Below are positions 28,611 to 39,686 of a DNA stretch of 64,000 bases, one piece after another. Below the pieces are notes generated by a model. The model did not search any database and was not told the origin of the DNA. It saw nothing but the letters and a program-made list of their open reading frames with translations. Position numbers and translations under genes: made by a program. Within the stretch, counting starts at the first letter, position 1, and every line of letters starts with the position of its first letter. The DNA is from Streptomyces radiopugnans (GTDB taxonomy: Bacteria > Actinomycetota > Actinomycetes > Streptomycetales > Streptomycetaceae): positions 1 to 64,000 of the forward strand of contig NZ_FOET01000001.1 in the NCBI RefSeq assembly GCF_900110735.1, in the 5' to 3' direction.

Positions 28611-29968
28611 CGCCTGCCCTCCCGCCTCAGCCGCCGGATGTTGAAGACCATCACCGGCACCACCAGCAGCAGCAACAGCACCGCGATGGCACTGCCCACG
28701 CCCTGGTCCGCGCCCGTGCCGAAGGACGACAGGTACAGCTGGAGCGCCAGCACGTTCGCGTCGGACTGGGTGGCGCCCGGGGCGATGATGTAGACGAGGT
28801 CGAAGATCTTCAGCACGTTGATCATCAGGGTGACGAGGACGACCGCGAGCACGGGTGCCAGCACCGGCACCGTGACCCTGCGGAAGACCTGCCACTCGTT
28901 CGCGCCGTCCACCCGTGCGGCCTCCAGCAGTTCGCGGGGCACCCCCGCCAGGCCCGCCGCGATCAGCACCATCGCGAAGCCCGCCCACATCCAGACGTAG
29001 GAGGCGATGATGGCCGGGGTGATCAGGGACGGGCCGAGCCAGTTGACCCCGTTGTAGGCCTCGGTGAAGTTGGAGGCGGGCAGCCGCAGATGGGCGCCGT
29101 CCGCCTCGGCGGGCAGGGTGAAGACGCCGTCCTCGCCGGTGGTGGCGGTGGCCACCACCCTGCCGTCCCGCACGGCCTCGACCACCACCCCGGCCAGGGC
29201 CTTCTCGCCCGGGTCGACGACGTTCGGCTCGCCTCCGCCGCCCTTGGCGAAGTCCACCCAGACTGTGCCGGTGATCCCGCCGTCGCCCGCGGGCCGCGCG
29301 GGCGACGCCTCGGCGGCGTCGGCCAGGTCCTGGGGAGGTACGCCCACCAGCGGCAGGTTCGCCGGGTCCGCGGCGTCCACCGCGGACCCGGTGGTGTACG
29401 CGCCGCCGCCGGTCTTCTCCAGGTCCCCGTTCGGCCGCGGCCGGGCGCCGGGCCAGGCGGAGGCCTCGTTGAAGGTGTCGTGGATTCCGACCCAGACGGC
29501 GTTCGCCACCCCGCGGTCCGGGTCCTGCTCGTACACCAGGCGGAAGATGATGCCCGCGGCGAGCATCGAGATGGCCATGGGCATGAAGACGATCAGCTTG
29601 AACGCGGTGCCCCAGCGAACCCGTTCGGTCAGCACCGCGAAGATCAGCCCGAGGGCGGTGCAGACGGTCGGGGCGACGATCACCCAGATCGTGTTGTTCC
29701 TGATCGCGGTCAGGGTGTCGTCGTCGGTGAACAGCTCGACGTAGTTGCCCAGGCCGACGAATCCGGTGCCGGATGCGTCGAAGAGGCTCCGGTAGACCGA
29801 GTAGACGATGGGATAGACGACCAGCGCGCCCAGCAGCACCAGGGCCGGCAGCAGGAAGCAGGCCGCCAGCCAGGGCCGGGTGCGGACGATGGAGGAGCGG
29901 CGGGTCCCGGGGGCGGGCGGACCCGGCGGGCCGGGGGCCGCCGGGCCGCCCGCTGTGGCGGTCGACAT
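28607..29968 (-). CDS. carbohydrate ABC transporter permease (MalF type) with an extracytoplasmic Ig-like insertion
   Basis: 453 residues, about 140 longer than a usual permease of this type. Helices near residues 32-55, 90-115 and 120-145 are followed by a large insertion (about 150-310). It contains a linker and a beta-rich segment with GTVWVD, KALAGVVVEAVRDGRVVATA and TGEDGVFTLP, which resembles SdrD_B/carboxypeptidase-regulatory-like Ig folds. The remaining helices and EAA loop ELLEAARVDGANEWQVFRRV follow. The insertion occupies the place of the large periplasmic P2 loop of E. coli MalF. ATG at 29968; the binding-protein gene ends 26 bases upstream. Confidence 0.92.
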   Translation of the reverse strand: MSTATAGGPAAPGPPGPPAPGTRRSSIVRTRPWLAACFLLPALVLLGALVVYPIVYSVYRSLFDASGTGFVGLGNYVELFTDDDTLTAIRNNTIWVIVAPTVCTALGLIFAVLTERVRWGTAFKLIVFMPMAISMLAAGIIFRLVYEQDPDRGVANAVWVGIHDTFNEASAWPGARPRPNGDLEKTGGGAYTTGSAVDAADPANLPLVGVPPQDLADAAEASPARPAGDGGITGTVWVDFAKGGGGEPNVVDPGEKALAGVVVEAVRDGRVVATATTGEDGVFTLPAEADGAHLRLPASNFTEAYNGVNWLGPSLITPAIIASYVWMWAGFAMVLIAAGLAGVPRELLEAARVDGANEWQVFRRVTVPVLAPVLAVVLVTLMINVLKIFDLVYIIAPGATQSDANVLALQLYLSSFGTGADQGVGSAIAVLLLLLVVPVMVFNIRRLRREGRR

Positions 29969-29994
29969 GGCAGTCGTGCCTCCGTCCCGGCCCG

Positions 29995-31380
29995 TCAGTC
30001 GCCGTACGCCTTGGCCGCGGCGGCCTCCAGCTCCCGCTGGGCGCCGGCCACGTCCCCGGGATCGGCCAGGAAGTCCTGGAGCGCCTTCCACTCGCCCTCG
30101 CCCTTGGTGCCGCCGAAGGCGGCCGGAGCCTGGTCGGACATGTCGAAGCGGAAGTCGTCGCCCGCGGCGATCAGCGCCTCGGCGATGTCGCGCTGCACGT
30201 CGTCGGGGTAGACGGAGGTGTCCAGCTCCTTGTTGGGCGAGACGAAGCCGCCCTGCTCCGCCCAGATCGCGGCGGCGTCGGTGGAGGCCAGGAAGGTGAG
30301 CAGGGCGTGGGCGCCCTCGCCGTCCTTCAGCGCCACCGCCGCGTCGCCCGCGCTGACCACCGGAGAGCTCTCGCCGACGGCCGGGAAGGGGAAGACCTTG
30401 GCGTCCTGGCCGATCTCCGCCTCGGTGTCGCCGATGTTGACGGCGACGAAGTCGCCCTCGTAGACCATCGCGGCCTGCGGCTCCTGGACGTCGGCGAAGA
30501 CCTGGGTGACGGACTTGGGGAACTCCGTGCGCAGCGCGCCCTGGTTGCCGCCCGCCAGCAGTTCCTTCCTGCCGAACAGCTCGCCGAGGGTGGTCAGCGC
30601 CTCCTTGACGGAGGGGTCGGTCCACTTGATCTCGTGCTTGGCGAGCCGGTCGTACTTCTCGGGCCCGGCCTGGGAGAGGTAGACGTTCTCGAACCAGTCG
30701 GTGAGCGTCCAGCCGTCCGCGCCGCCGACCGAGACCGGCGGGACGCCGGAGTCGGAGATGGTCTGGGCGGTCTCCAGGAACTCGTCCCAGGTCTTCGGCT
30801 CGCTCACGCCCGCGTTCTCGAAGGCGGTGGTGTTGTACCAGACCAGGGACTTGTTGGCGGCCTTGAAGTAGACGCCGTACTGCTCGCCGTCGTGGGCGCC
30901 CAGATCCCGCCAGCCCTGGGAGAAGTTCTTCTCCAACTGCTCGCGCGCCTCGGCCTTGAGCGGCTTGATCCAGCCCTTCTCGGCGAACTGGTGGAGCACG
31001 CCGACCTGCGGCAGCATCGCCACGTCCGGCGGCGCGCCGCCCTCGATCTTGGAACCGACGAAGGTCGCCACGTTGTCGCCGGTCGGGACGAAACCGACCT
31101 CGGCGCCCGTGCGTTTCTCGAACTCGTCGAGGACCCTGCGGAAGTTCTTCTGCTCCGGGCCGGTCCACACGGCCGCCACCTGGAGCTTCTGCCCCTTCAG
31201 ATCCGGTAGTTCGACGGTGGACTCCCGCTCGTCGCCCGCTCCGTTCCCGGAACCCCCGGACTTGTCGCCCCCGCCGTCACCTCCGCCGCAGGCGGCCGTC
31301 AGCGACAGTGCCAGCGCCGCGGCCAGCGCGATGCCCGCTCTGCGGGCCCGCGATCGAGTTGTACGGACAGAAGTGCGCAT
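29995..31380 (-). CDS. sugar ABC transporter substrate-binding lipoprotein
   Basis: 461 residues, first gene of the transporter operon. The N terminus has Arg-rich residues, a hydrophobic core and the lipobox LTAAC (lipidated Cys near residue 31), then a Gly/Ser/Asp linker. The mature part shows the extracellular solute-binding family 1 layout: a GAEVGFVPTGDN strand, PDVAMLPQVGVLHQFAEKG, and KTWDEFLETAQTI. Aromatic residues in the cleft (GGADGWTLTDWFENVY) fit a carbohydrate ligand, whose identity is not predictable. A promoter with an overlapping palindrome lies 70-100 bases upstream. Confidence 0.93.
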   Translation of the reverse strand: MRTSVRTTRSRARRAGIALAAALALSLTAACGGGDGGGDKSGGSGNGAGDERESTVELPDLKGQKLQVAAVWTGPEQKNFRRVLDEFEKRTGAEVGFVPTGDNVATFVGSKIEGGAPPDVAMLPQVGVLHQFAEKGWIKPLKAEAREQLEKNFSQGWRDLGAHDGEQYGVYFKAANKSLVWYNTTAFENAGVSEPKTWDEFLETAQTISDSGVPPVSVGGADGWTLTDWFENVYLSQAGPEKYDRLAKHEIKWTDPSVKEALTTLGELFGRKELLAGGNQGALRTEFPKSVTQVFADVQEPQAAMVYEGDFVAVNIGDTEAEIGQDAKVFPFPAVGESSPVVSAGDAAVALKDGEGAHALLTFLASTDAAAIWAEQGGFVSPNKELDTSVYPDDVQRDIAEALIAAGDDFRFDMSDQAPAAFGGTKGEGEWKALQDFLADPGDVAGAQRELEAAAAKAYGD

Positions 31381-31447
31381 AGCTCACCGTCCCCACTGTG
31401 GACACGGCCGGTCGTCGAAAGGCCGCGCCGTACGTCCCGTTCGGTCA

Positions 31448-31476
31448 GTCCTACGCCTGAACACATTGCCCGGCAA
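31448..31476 (-). promoter_or_regulatory. promoter and possible operator of the ABC transporter operon
   Basis: Read on the minus strand, TTGCCG (31476-31471) and TAGGAC (31453-31448) are separated by 17 bases, a good sigma-HrdB-type promoter. The palindrome TTGCC-C-GGCAA (31466-31476) covers the -35 element and could be a repressor site. A TTGACA lies further up at 31494-31489 without a fitting -10 element. Confidence 0.55.
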
Positions 31477-31560
31477 CAGTGCTTCACATGTCAACTCGCC
31501 GTTCGTGACCGGCTCGTGACCGTAAGGCCCGACCTCCCCTGCCGGACGGGCCCGCCGGTG

Positions 31561-34500
31561 TCACATCAGCGAGGGGGGCGCGGGGGCGCCGGCCTCGCGG
31601 GCGGCGCGCTCGACCGCGCTGGCGAGCAGCGCCAGATCGGTCGGCCCGTTGCCCAGCTCGCGTACGGGGCGGCGGGTGGGGGGATCCCCGGCGCGCGCCC
31701 AGTCCAGGGGGACCACCGTCGGCCGCAGAGTCGCCGTGCGGGGTATGCGGCCCGAGACCCGGCCCGCCTGGAAGGCGGTCACCGAGCCGTCCGGCCGGTG
31801 CAGCGACCCGCGCCCCGGCAGCGGCCCCTCCGCGGGGCCGCCCCGGCCGTCGGAAGCGCCCCGGCCGTCCGGCTCGTCGCGGGTGTCGGAGCCAAGGAAG
31901 GCCCGCAGGACCGCGCCCTGCCCGGTGGCCGTCCGCCCGGTGTGCTCCGGCCGCCCGGTGGCGGCTATCAGATGAACCCCCAGCCGCGCCCCGTCCCGTG
32001 CCACGGCCTCCAGCGCCCGGACCACCGAACCGGCCGCCGGCCGGCCGGGGTTGCCCAGGGCGGGGGCGACCAGCGTGTCGAAGTCGTCGACGAGGACCAC
32101 CAGCCGGGGCAGCGTCTCCGGGGTGGCGGCCTCGGTGGGATCCGCCTCCCCGGGCGCACGGAGCTTGAGAGCGCCGGGCTCGGCGCCCGTGCCGGAGCCC
32201 GTGCCGGAGCCCGTGCCGACCCCCGTGCCGGAGCCCACGCCCGCCCGGGGAACGCCCGCGGCCCGGCGCTGGGCGACCACCCGGGCGGCCGGGCCGCCGT
32301 TGGGGCCGCCGGCGGCATGGTGCCGCGCACGCGACACCTCCGCCGCGTACGCCTCGTACGGGCGGTCGCCGAGCAGTTCCGCGCGGCGCTTCAGCTCACC
32401 GCCCAGGGCCTGGGCGAACTCCCGCATCCGCACCGGATCCCCCGCAGCCAGGTACGTCGTGGCGTGCGGCAGGTCGCCGCAGACCCGCAGCCCGTCGCCG
32501 TCCCCGTCCACCAGGACCAGGGCCAGCCTGTCCGGCCGCTCCCCGGCGGCCAGCGAGGCGGCCGCCGAGCGCAGCAGCTCGGTCTTGCCGGAACCGGCCG
32601 GACCCGAGATCAGGAAGGGGCCGTGGCCGGCCGCGAGGTCCGCGGTGACCGGGCCGTGCGGGCCCGCGCCCAGCACGGCCTCGGCCCGCGGACCGGCGGG
32701 TGCGCCGCGCTCGGCGGGGTCGTCGGCCCAGCGGGCCAGTAGCGCCGCGGGAGTGGCCCGGGCCAGGCCCAGCTCCTCCAGCAACCGGGAACTCGGCGGC
32801 AGCGGTACGGGACGGGCCGTGGACGGGCCCCTGGCCGCGTCCGCCTCGCGCAGTGGTGCCAGCGCCCGGGCGAACCGCTCGGCCCAGGCCGACGACACCC
32901 CGTCCACGGTCGCGACCGGGGCGTTCGCCGGATCCGTGCCGCGCGCCACCACCCGTATCGCCGTGGCGACGGCGCCGCTGAGCAGGCCGACCGCCCCGCA
33001 GGAGCGGAAGGCGGGGGAGACGGCGGCCGCCGCCTCCAGAGTCGCGGCGAGCGGGGAGGTGGGGGTGGCGGCCGCCGTCTCGGCCAGGCACAGCAGATGG
33101 ACGCCGGCGGACGGCCCGTGCGCCGCCAGCCGGGCCACGGCGTCGCGCAGTTCGGCCGGACCCGGGTCGCCGTCGACCACGGCGACCGTCAGCGGACCGC
33201 AGCGCGCGCTCGCACCCGCGCCCGGCTCCGGCTCCTCCAGCCGCCGCAGCAGCTCCTCGGTGCGGGCGGCGGCCTGCTCGCGGTCGTACGCCAGCAGCAG
33301 GCGGCAGTCCTGGCCGTGGGCCGGGCGCAGGTGCGGCAGCCAGCCCAGCCAGGACCAGTCGGCGCCCTCCGCCGCGTCGTGCGCACCGCCGCGGGGCGCC
33401 CGGCCCGGGGCGATCAGCACGATCTCCAGGGCACCCGGCCCGTGCAGCGCGGTGAGCTGGGCGAGGACCGAGCGCACCAGCGGCAGCAGCCGGGCCCGTG
33501 GACCGGCCAGTCCCAGCGAACCCGTACGCCGCAGGTCCACCGTCACCGGCTCGACGGCACCGGCCGCGCCGCGGACGGAACCGAGCCGGACGGTCAGCGC
33601 GTCGGGGTGGCCGGCGCCGCGCTCCCACAGGCGGGGGCCGGGGCCCAGGGCGGTGAGCAGGATCTCCGACGGGTCGGGCCAGCGCTCCTCGCCCGCGGGT
33701 ACGGCGGGCACTGCGCACGGGCCGGGCCGCGCCCGGCCCGTGCCGTGGGCGTCCGCGCCGTCATCCTCCGGCCGCCCTCCGGTGAGCCGCCGCGCCCAGG
33801 CGCCCAGGCCGCCGCGCCGGGGCCGCCCCGTGGCCGGGCCGCCGCCGGGAGGCGCGATCCCGGCCCCGTGGGTGCCGCCGCCGGAGGGGAAGGGGTGGTC
33901 GGCGCGGCCGTGCTCGATCTCCTCGGCCGCACCCGGACCGCCGGGGACGTACGGGGTGGCCGCCGCCCCGGGGCCGCCCGGACGGCCGTCCCCGGGTCCG
34001 TACGGAGGCAGCGCCGCCCGGCCCAGCCCGCTGACCGTCTCGGCGGTGGGGGCGGCGGTGGGTGTGGCGGTGCCCGCGGGACCGGCAGCGGGCGCGGAGC
34101 CCTGCTCCGGGAGCAGCCCGGCCGCACCGGCACCTCCCGCGGCGATCCGCAGATGCCCCTCCCCGTCCGGAAGGGCGGGAGGCCCGCCCGGCAGCTCCTC
34201 CGCCCCGGCCCGCAGCCGTACGGCGGACTCGCCCAGCCGCAGCGTCGCGCCAGGAGGCAGCGGCACCGGGCGGTCGTGGACCGCGGCGCCGTCGACCGTC
34301 GTGCCGTTGGTGGAGGCCAGGTCGGTGACCGTCACCACCCCCGACTCCGCCACGGTGACCATGCAGTGCAGCCGGGAGACGTCCGGATCGTGCAGCGGCA
34401 CGTCCGCCTCGGCGGAGCGGCCGACGCGCACCTGCCCGCCCCGCAGCAGATGGACCCCGCCCGCGTCCGGTCCGGCGACCACGTGCAGCCGGGCGCGCGC

Positions 34501-34812
34501 ACCGGCGGGAGCCGGGCCGTGGCCCCAGGGGGCCGTCGGTCCGTACAGGGACACCACCGCGCCGTCCACCAGCGGCGGCACTCCCAGCATCTGGCGCCCG
34601 GCGTCCAGCCGCTGCGCGCCGGAGAACACCGCCACCGCCTCCCCGGAGCCCGCGGCGGGCGCGGCGCCGGCGGAGGCGGCCGCCGCCGCGAGGGCGCCGG
34701 TCACCGCGGAGAGTGTCGTGCCCGCGGGGGCGGTCACCAGCACGTCGCAACCGCCGGTGCTCTGCTCCGCGTGACCGCCGCGCGGCCCGAGGACGGTCAG
34801 CCGGATCTGCAT
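31561..34812 (-). CDS. FHA domain protein with one FtsK/SpoIIIE-type ATPase domain
   Basis: 1083 residues. The N-terminal ~80 residues (MQIRLTVLGPRGG...) resemble the N-terminal module of EssC-like proteins. An FHA domain follows (VRVGRSAEADVPLHDPDVSR, LASTNGTTVDG; about 125-215), which binds phospho-threonine. A long Pro/Gly linker leads to a degenerate ATPase-like half and then one intact domain with Walker A LISGPAGSGKTELL and Walker B LVVLVDDFDTLV; a Gly-Thr repeat linker (GTGVGTGSGTGSGTG) separates the two motifs. No transmembrane helix is seen, unlike EssC/EccC. ATG at 34812 has AAGGGG nine bases upstream; ATG 34818 is possible. Divergent from pkaA. Confidence 0.86.
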   Translation of the reverse strand: MQIRLTVLGPRGGHAEQSTGGCDVLVTAPAGTTLSAVTGALAAAAASAGAAPAAGSGEAVAVFSGAQRLDAGRQMLGVPPLVDGAVVSLYGPTAPWGHGPAPAGARARLHVVAGPDAGGVHLLRGGQVRVGRSAEADVPLHDPDVSRLHCMVTVAESGVVTVTDLASTNGTTVDGAAVHDRPVPLPPGATLRLGESAVRLRAGAEELPGGPPALPDGEGHLRIAAGGAGAAGLLPEQGSAPAAGPAGTATPTAAPTAETVSGLGRAALPPYGPGDGRPGGPGAAATPYVPGGPGAAEEIEHGRADHPFPSGGGTHGAGIAPPGGGPATGRPRRGGLGAWARRLTGGRPEDDGADAHGTGRARPGPCAVPAVPAGEERWPDPSEILLTALGPGPRLWERGAGHPDALTVRLGSVRGAAGAVEPVTVDLRRTGSLGLAGPRARLLPLVRSVLAQLTALHGPGALEIVLIAPGRAPRGGAHDAAEGADWSWLGWLPHLRPAHGQDCRLLLAYDREQAAARTEELLRRLEEPEPGAGASARCGPLTVAVVDGDPGPAELRDAVARLAAHGPSAGVHLLCLAETAAATPTSPLAATLEAAAAVSPAFRSCGAVGLLSGAVATAIRVVARGTDPANAPVATVDGVSSAWAERFARALAPLREADAARGPSTARPVPLPPSSRLLEELGLARATPAALLARWADDPAERGAPAGPRAEAVLGAGPHGPVTADLAAGHGPFLISGPAGSGKTELLRSAAASLAAGERPDRLALVLVDGDGDGLRVCGDLPHATTYLAAGDPVRMREFAQALGGELKRRAELLGDRPYEAYAAEVSRARHHAAGGPNGGPAARVVAQRRAAGVPRAGVGSGTGVGTGSGTGSGTGAEPGALKLRAPGEADPTEAATPETLPRLVVLVDDFDTLVAPALGNPGRPAAGSVVRALEAVARDGARLGVHLIAATGRPEHTGRTATGQGAVLRAFLGSDTRDEPDGRGASDGRGGPAEGPLPGRGSLHRPDGSVTAFQAGRVSGRIPRTATLRPTVVPLDWARAGDPPTRRPVRELGNGPTDLALLASAVERAAREAGAPAPPSLM

Positions 34813-35240
34813 CGACATCGGCCCCTTCAGTCCCGTGATGCTGGATGCATCCTCGCACCGACCACTGTCATCGCACCCACGATCCTCCGTCGAATGATCT
34901 TGATTGGTCGGCTGTGCACGCAAATGTGGCCGGTAATTGCCCGTCCACAGCGCGTTTCGCTCCGATGCGAAAACCCGGACGACCGCCCGCCGCTCCTGGA
35001 GGGCCGTCCGCACGGGTCCGGGACCGGCCCACCGGCAACCGTCCGCCCGCGCGGCGCGTCCGACAGGGCGCGGGGACAGGGCGCGGGACGCCCGGACGGG
35101 CGCAAGCCCGACCGGGCGGAACGGCCCGGCCGGGCGCCCGCTCGCGCCTGTGCCCTGTCGCACACGGCACTACAGTGAGCCGCCGGAGCGCCGTACAGTG
35201 GCGGCTCCGGCAGTTCCGAACGAACCAGGGAGCGCATGAC
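34813..35240. other. 428-bp divergent intergenic region between the FHA-ATPase gene and pkaA
   Basis: The part near 34850-34950 is less GC-rich and probably holds the minus-strand promoter. TACAGT at 35171-35176 and again at 35194-35199 are candidate -10 elements for pkaA, without clear -35 partners. AGGGAG at 35227-35232 is the pkaA ribosome binding site. No convincing small gene is present. Confidence 0.5.
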
Positions 35241-36962
<1,722 letters not shown>

Positions 36963-37095
36963 CGGCGAGGGCGGCGGCCCCGGAGGCGGCGGACCGGTTG
37001 CTTTGTCGACTTTCGGGGCGGATTTCCGTCCCGGAGGTGTCGGTTGCCGCCATCCGGGGGGCGCGGCGCCCCCGTGGAAGCGTAGTTTTGTCGCC

Positions 37096-38415
37096 ATGTC
37101 ACGGAAGATCGGCAGTCGGTACACCGCCCATCGGATCCTGGGCCGGGGCAGCGCCGGCACGGTGTGGCTGGGCGTGGGGCCCAAGGGCAGCCCCGTCGCC
37201 GTCAAGCTGCTGCGCGAGGACCTGGCCTCGGACCAGGAACTGGTGGGCCGTTTCGTCCAGGAGCGCACCGCGCTGCTCGCCCTCGACCACCCGCGCGTCG
37301 TCAAGGTGCGCGACCTGGTGGTCGACGGCAACGACCTCGCCCTCGTCATGGACCTCGTGCGCGGCACCGACCTGCGCACCCGGCTGGAGCGCGAGCGCCG
37401 CCTCGCCCCCGAGGTGGCCGTCGCCGTCGCCGCCGACGTCGCCGACGCGCTGGCCGCCGCCCACGCGGCCGGGATCGTCCACCGCGACGTCAAGCCCGAG
37501 AACGTCCTGCTCGATGTCCACGGCCCGGCCGGGCCCGGCGGGGCCCCGCCCGCGCTGCTCACCGACTTCGGCGTCGCCAAGCTGATCGACGCGCCCAGCC
37601 GGGGCGGCGGCAGCAAGGTCGTCGGCACCCCCGACTACGTCGCCCCCGAGATCGTCGAGGGCCTGCCGCCGCGCGCCTCCGTCGACGTGTACGCCCTGGC
37701 CACGGTGCTGTACGAACTGCTGGCCGGTTTCACGCCCTTCGGCGGGGGCCACCCCGGGGCCGTGCTGCGCCGCCACGTCACCGAGCGCGTCGCCCCGCTG
37801 CCCGGCATCCCCGACGAACTGTGGCAACTGCTCAACCAGTGCCTGGCCAAGGCCCCCGCCTCCCGGCTGCGCGCCTCCGAGATGGCCGCGCGGCTGCGGG
37901 AGATGCTGCCGGCCCTGGCGGGGCTGCCGCCGCTCGACATCGACGAACCCGAGCCGGAGACCGACGCCTACGGCGGCGAGCGGCAGGGAGCGTACGGACA
38001 CCACGACGGGCACCACGGCGGCTCCGCGTACGACGACGGCCGGTACGGGCCCGGTGCGGACGCCGACCCGTACGGCACACCCGCCCGCGGCGCGGTCCCG
38101 CTCGTCCACGGCGGGCCCGCCCCCGACTCCACCCGCGACACCCACACCAGCATGCGCGTCCCCGGCGCGGACGAACTGGCGGGCGGCGCCCACGGCACCG
38201 CCCGCGCGCCCCGCGCCCCGGGCAGCCCGCGCGCCGGATCCGCCCGTCACCGGGCGGCCGAGCGCCGCCGCAGGGTCAGGCAAGGCGTCACGGCCACGGC
38301 CGTCGCCGCCGCGCTCGGCATCGGCGGCTGGCTGGCCCTGTCCGGCGGCGGCGAGGAGGGCGGCGGGCCCGCGGTTCCGTCGCAGAGCGAGGAGGACCGC
38401 CCGGAGGCGCCCTGA
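37096..38415 (+). CDS. pkaB: serine/threonine protein kinase PkaB
   Basis: 439 residues. Kinase domain at residues ~8-265: LGRGSAGTVW, VAVKLLREDL, IVHRDVKPENVLL, LTDFGVAKLI and the activation segment KVVGTPDYVAPEIVEG. The juxtamembrane linker carries His/Gly/Tyr-rich stretches (HHDGHHGG) and Thr-Ser-Met sites. A weak membrane helix (GVTATAVAAALGIGGWLAL) lies near residues 395-415, with a ~25-residue outer tail. No Shine-Dalgarno sequence precedes the ATG at 37096. It is 133 bases after pkaA and probably forms a unit with it; close similarity of the two kinase domains suggests tandem duplication. Confidence 0.92.
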   Translation: MSRKIGSRYTAHRILGRGSAGTVWLGVGPKGSPVAVKLLREDLASDQELVGRFVQERTALLALDHPRVVKVRDLVVDGNDLALVMDLVRGTDLRTRLERERRLAPEVAVAVAADVADALAAAHAAGIVHRDVKPENVLLDVHGPAGPGGAPPALLTDFGVAKLIDAPSRGGGSKVVGTPDYVAPEIVEGLPPRASVDVYALATVLYELLAGFTPFGGGHPGAVLRRHVTERVAPLPGIPDELWQLLNQCLAKAPASRLRASEMAARLREMLPALAGLPPLDIDEPEPETDAYGGERQGAYGHHDGHHGGSAYDDGRYGPGADADPYGTPARGAVPLVHGGPAPDSTRDTHTSMRVPGADELAGGAHGTARAPRAPGSPRAGSARHRAAERRRRVRQGVTATAVAAALGIGGWLALSGGGEEGGGPAVPSQSEEDRPEAP

Positions 38416-38517
38416 GCGGGCGGCCTACCGGCGCACGGCGCGGCCCGGCCGCCGGGCCGCCGCCCCCCGCCCGACGGGGCGGCGGCAAAGCTCCTGGCAA
38501 CCGTTAGTCTGGAGGGC

Positions 38518-39636
38518 GTGGCAGTCGTCGACGTATCCGAAGCACTGAAGTCCCTCACCTCGACCATGGAGTCGATCGAGGCCGTCCTGGACCTCGAGAA
38601 GCTGAGGGCCGAGATCGCCGTGCTCGAAGAGCAGGCGGCGGACCCGGCCCTGTGGAACGACACCGAGAACGCCCAGCGGGTGACCAGCAAGCTGTCCCTG
38701 CTCCAGGCGCAGGTCCGCAAGGTGGAGGAGCTGCACGGCCGGATCGACGACCTCGGGGTCCTGTTCGAGCTGGCCGAGGCCGAGGACGACGCCGACACGC
38801 GCGCCGAGGCCGAGAGCGAGCTCCAGGCCGTCCAGAAGGCCGTGGACGAGCTCGAGGTCCGCACCCTCCTGTCCGGCGAGTACGACCCCCGCGAGGCCAT
38901 GGTCAGCGTCCGGGCGGAGGCCGGCGGCGTGGACGCCGCCGACTTCGCCGAGCAGCTCATGCGCATGTACCTGCGCTGGGCCGAGCGCAAGGGCTACCCG
39001 ACCGAGGTCCTGGACACCTCGTACGCCGAGGAGGCGGGCATCAAGTCCGCCACCTTCTCCGTCAAGGCGCCCTACGCCTACGGCACCCTCTCCGTCGAGC
39101 AGGGCACCCACCGCATGGTGCGCATCTCGCCCTACGACAACCAGGGCCGCCGCCAGACGTCCTTCGCGGGCGTCGAGGTGATGCCGGTGGTGGAGCAGAC
39201 CGACCACATTGAGATCCCCGAGAACGAGATCCGCGTCGACGTCTTCCGCTCCTCCGGCCCCGGCGGCCAGTCGGTCAACACCACCGACTCCGCGGTCCGG
39301 ATGACGCACATCCCCACCGGCATCGTCGTCTCCTGCCAGAACGAGAAGTCCCAGATCCAGAACCGCGCCGCCGCCATGCGCGTCCTCCAGGCGCGACTCC
39401 TGGCGCACCGCCGGGCGGAGGAGCAGGCCAAGATGGACGCCCTCAAGGGCGACGGCGGCAACTCCTGGGGCAACCAGATGCGCTCGTACGTCCTCCAGCC
39501 GTACCAGATGGTCAAGGACCTGCGCACCGAGTACGAGGTCGGCAACCCCCAGGCCGTCCTCGACGGCGACATCGACGGCTTCCTGGAGGCCGGCATCCGC
39601 TGGCGCAAGCAGCAGGAGCAGCAGAACGCCGGCTGA
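38518..39636 (+). CDS. prfB: peptide chain release factor 2
   Basis: 372 residues. Class I release factor that reads UGA and UAA and hydrolyses peptidyl-tRNA. The catalytic GGQ lies in [17 protein letters not shown] (near residue 247). The codon-recognition tripeptide, Ser-Pro-Phe in RF2 generally, is here Ser204-Pro205-Tyr206 in [15 protein letters not shown]. The reading frame is continuous, so the programmed +1 frameshift found in E. coli prfB is absent, as known for actinobacteria. GTG at 38518 opens the conserved sequence; ribosome binding site GGAGGG precedes it. A terminator follows. Confidence 0.95.
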   Translation: MAVVDVSEALKSLTSTMESIEAVLDLEKLRAEIAVLEEQAADPALWNDTENAQRVTSKLSLLQAQVRKVEELHGRIDDLGVLFELAEAEDDADTRAEAESELQAVQKAVDELEVRTLLSGEYDPREAMVSVRAEAGGVDAADFAEQLMRMYLRWAERKGYPTEVLDTSYAEEAGIKSATFSVKAPYAYGTLSVEQGTHRMVRISPYDNQGRRQTSFAGVEVMPVVEQTDHIEIPENEIRVDVFRSSGPGGQSVNTTDSAVRMTHIPTGIVVSCQNEKSQIQNRAAAMRVLQARLLAHRRAEEQAKMDALKGDGGNSWGNQMRSYVLQPYQMVKDLRTEYEVGNPQAVLDGDIDGFLEAGIRWRKQQEQQNAG

Positions 39637-39644
39637 TCCCCCCC

Positions 39645-39686
39645 GGCCCGCGGCCGGCCCCGGGGCGGCCGGGGTCGGGCCGTTTT
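39645..39686 (+). terminator. terminator after prfB
   Basis: GGCCCG (39645-39650) pairs with CGGGCC (39676-39681); the enclosed CGGCCGGCCCC/GGGGCGGCCG sequence forms an inner stem. TTTT follows at 39683-39686. Confidence 0.75.

Noticed and set aside
31561..34812. Part of a type VII secretion system
   Set aside because: The ATPase resembles EssC, but it lacks membrane helices and tandem ATPase domains, and no WXG100, EccB, EccD or mycosin gene is nearby.
38518..38620. Programmed frameshift in prfB
   Set aside because: The frame is continuous from the GTG, with no early in-frame stop.
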